From NCBI GenBank assembly GCA_016718845.1, contig JADKCK010000112.1:1-46291 (forward strand): DNA of 46,291 bases, given 5' to 3'. Of the stretch, positions 45,446-46,291 are shown piece after piece. The notes beneath the pieces were generated by a model. It saw only the letters and a list, made by a program, of their open reading frames with translations, did no database searches and was not told the DNA's origin. Origin of the DNA: Sphingobacteriales bacterium. Its GTDB lineage: Bacteria; Bacteroidota; Bacteroidia; Chitinophagales; UBA2359. The translations under genes and the position numbers were made by a program. Numbering within the stretch: the first letter of the stretch is position 1; every line of letters begins with the position of its first letter.

Positions 45446-45928
45446 TGGCAGTAACAGTTACTGTTGGGCATGGCGGCTAAACCAGCAATATCTTCCAAAT
45501 CATTGTCCGGTGTCTCTGCTCCATCATTGCTCCAATCGTAGGTTAATGCGCCTGTGCACAACGACTGCGGTTAAGTCACGTGAGCTCTGACCGTTGCAAA
45601 ACAGGGGCAGGAACAATTATACCCTTACAGCAGTTAGTGGCACCAATTGTGATGCTGTTGTTACCACCGTAGTACAAAGATTAACATCGGTGATACTAGC
45701 AGAAAGTGCCTTGTGCTAATTGCACCGTTGCTGTGTTGTCCCGTTTGTCAGGCTATTCCAACCTATATCGTTAGGTTCAACAACGGGGTCGATGCTGCCT
45801 GTACTTTCTCCATTACAACCGTTACTGGCGGCTACTGCACTCCCGCTGTTCGTAGGGTTGTTACGGTTGCACCAGTTGCGCTGTTGGTAAACCGCCTGTG
45901 GTTGGTTACAGTGTATAGGTGGCTGCAC
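45446..45928 (-). pseudogene. Giant adhesin, heavily frame-broken stretch
   Basis: Short pieces of SprB-like sequence can be read in different frames, for example around 45520-45550 and 45780-45880, but no frame stays open for more than about 70 codons. It lies within the same gene, between better-preserved fragments on both sides. Confidence 0.5.
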
Positions 45929-46291
45929 TTAATCCGGTAAAAATACCACTAGCAGCTTTGGTTGTCCTAATGCATAGTTATATGGCGATGCCCCACCTGT
46001 TGTTGTCCAGGTAATTTCTCCGTCTGTATCGCCATTACATTTAACATCTGTTACCGATGCAGTTACATCATCAACTGTACATTCTACCGCTCCTGCACTA
46101 TATTCTGTAGATATTTGGAAGCAACAAGTTGAGATTGGTGGAACTGGATTTAGCAAGTTATCTATATTTTGACCATTGGCTATGGCTGGCAAGATAGTTC
46201 CTGAGTAGAAATTACTGTAATTTACCGCATAAAACATCCTATAGAAACCATCTGGGGGTAATCTTTTGGCAAACCAGTAAACAAACCGTTT
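45929..46291 (-). CDS. Giant adhesin, fragment running off the window
   Basis: The frame is open from the window edge (...DGFYRMFYAVNYSNFYSG) through a SprB repeat start (DDVTASVTDVKCNGDTDGEI, GGASPYNYALGQ). It is lost near 45965, after which the next frame resumes KAASGIFTGLSAATYT. The N-terminus, signal peptide and promoter of the adhesin are outside the window. Confidence 0.65.
   Translation of the reverse strand, partial: KRFVYWFAKRLPPDGFYRMFYAVNYSNFYSGTILPAIANGQNIDNLLNPVPPISTCCFQISTEYSAGAVECTVDDVTASVTDVKCNGDTDGEITWTTTGGASPYNYALGQPKLLVVFLPD

Overview
The window looks like a chromosomal segment of a Bacteroidota bacterium, most like the Saprospiria/Chitinophagia side of the phylum. The evidence is T9SS type A C-terminal sorting domains (YPNP...Y.L.G motifs) on several secreted proteins, SprB-type adhesin repeats, many Bacteroidota-style -7 boxes (TAnnTTTG) upstream of genes, very weak ribosome binding sites, and many short lipoproteins. 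No tRNA, rRNA, CRISPR array, transposase or integrase was recognised.

Left part (1-5.4 kb): an edge-truncated lipoprotein starting at GTG, a decayed small coding region, an array of about 11 short dyads at 21-22 bp spacing (1482-1717), an OmpA-family lipoprotein, and glmS.

Surface-protein block (5.4-17.4 kb, all minus strand): three parallel beta-helix proteins of the pectate-lyase/tailspike type, all interrupted by frameshifts, and four tandem T9SS-sorted beta-propeller paralogues. Three copies of only the 3' end of one beta-helix gene lie between the propellers. This gives a tandem array of [beta-helix 3' cassette + propeller] units of about 1.65 kb. Just upstream of the block (17955-18287) is a second dyad array: 16 copies of GTGTCGGGACAC at strictly 21 or 22 bp spacing with two spacer types that mostly alternate. 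The two arrays share architecture but not sequence, and are the best candidate here for an undescribed element.

Middle (18.4-34.8 kb): a hypothetical protein, then a small polysaccharide group (O-antigen ligase-like membrane protein, family 2 glycosyltransferase, short TolC-like protein), a helical repeat protein, a twin pair of periplasmic thioredoxin-like proteins, a secreted cyclophilin, two related small lipoproteins, a single-cysteine thioredoxin-like protein, thiL, a full-length TolC, an NAD-dependent epimerase divergent from a membrane-anchored TPR protein, and another lipoprotein. Intergenic regions here carry strong hairpin terminators and short dispersed repeats.

Right part (35.0-46.3 kb, minus strand, running off the window): one giant SprB-like adhesin gene. 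From C- to N-terminus it has a T9SS sorting domain, 154-residue near-identical repeats (462 bp period), about eight SprB repeats, at least nine SdrD B-like modules in an alternating dimeric array, and more Ig-like modules. The frame is clean from 35039 to about 40945, then breaks many times in the SdrD B array and again beyond 45.1 kb. The pattern suggests consensus errors in repeats at least as much as real decay.
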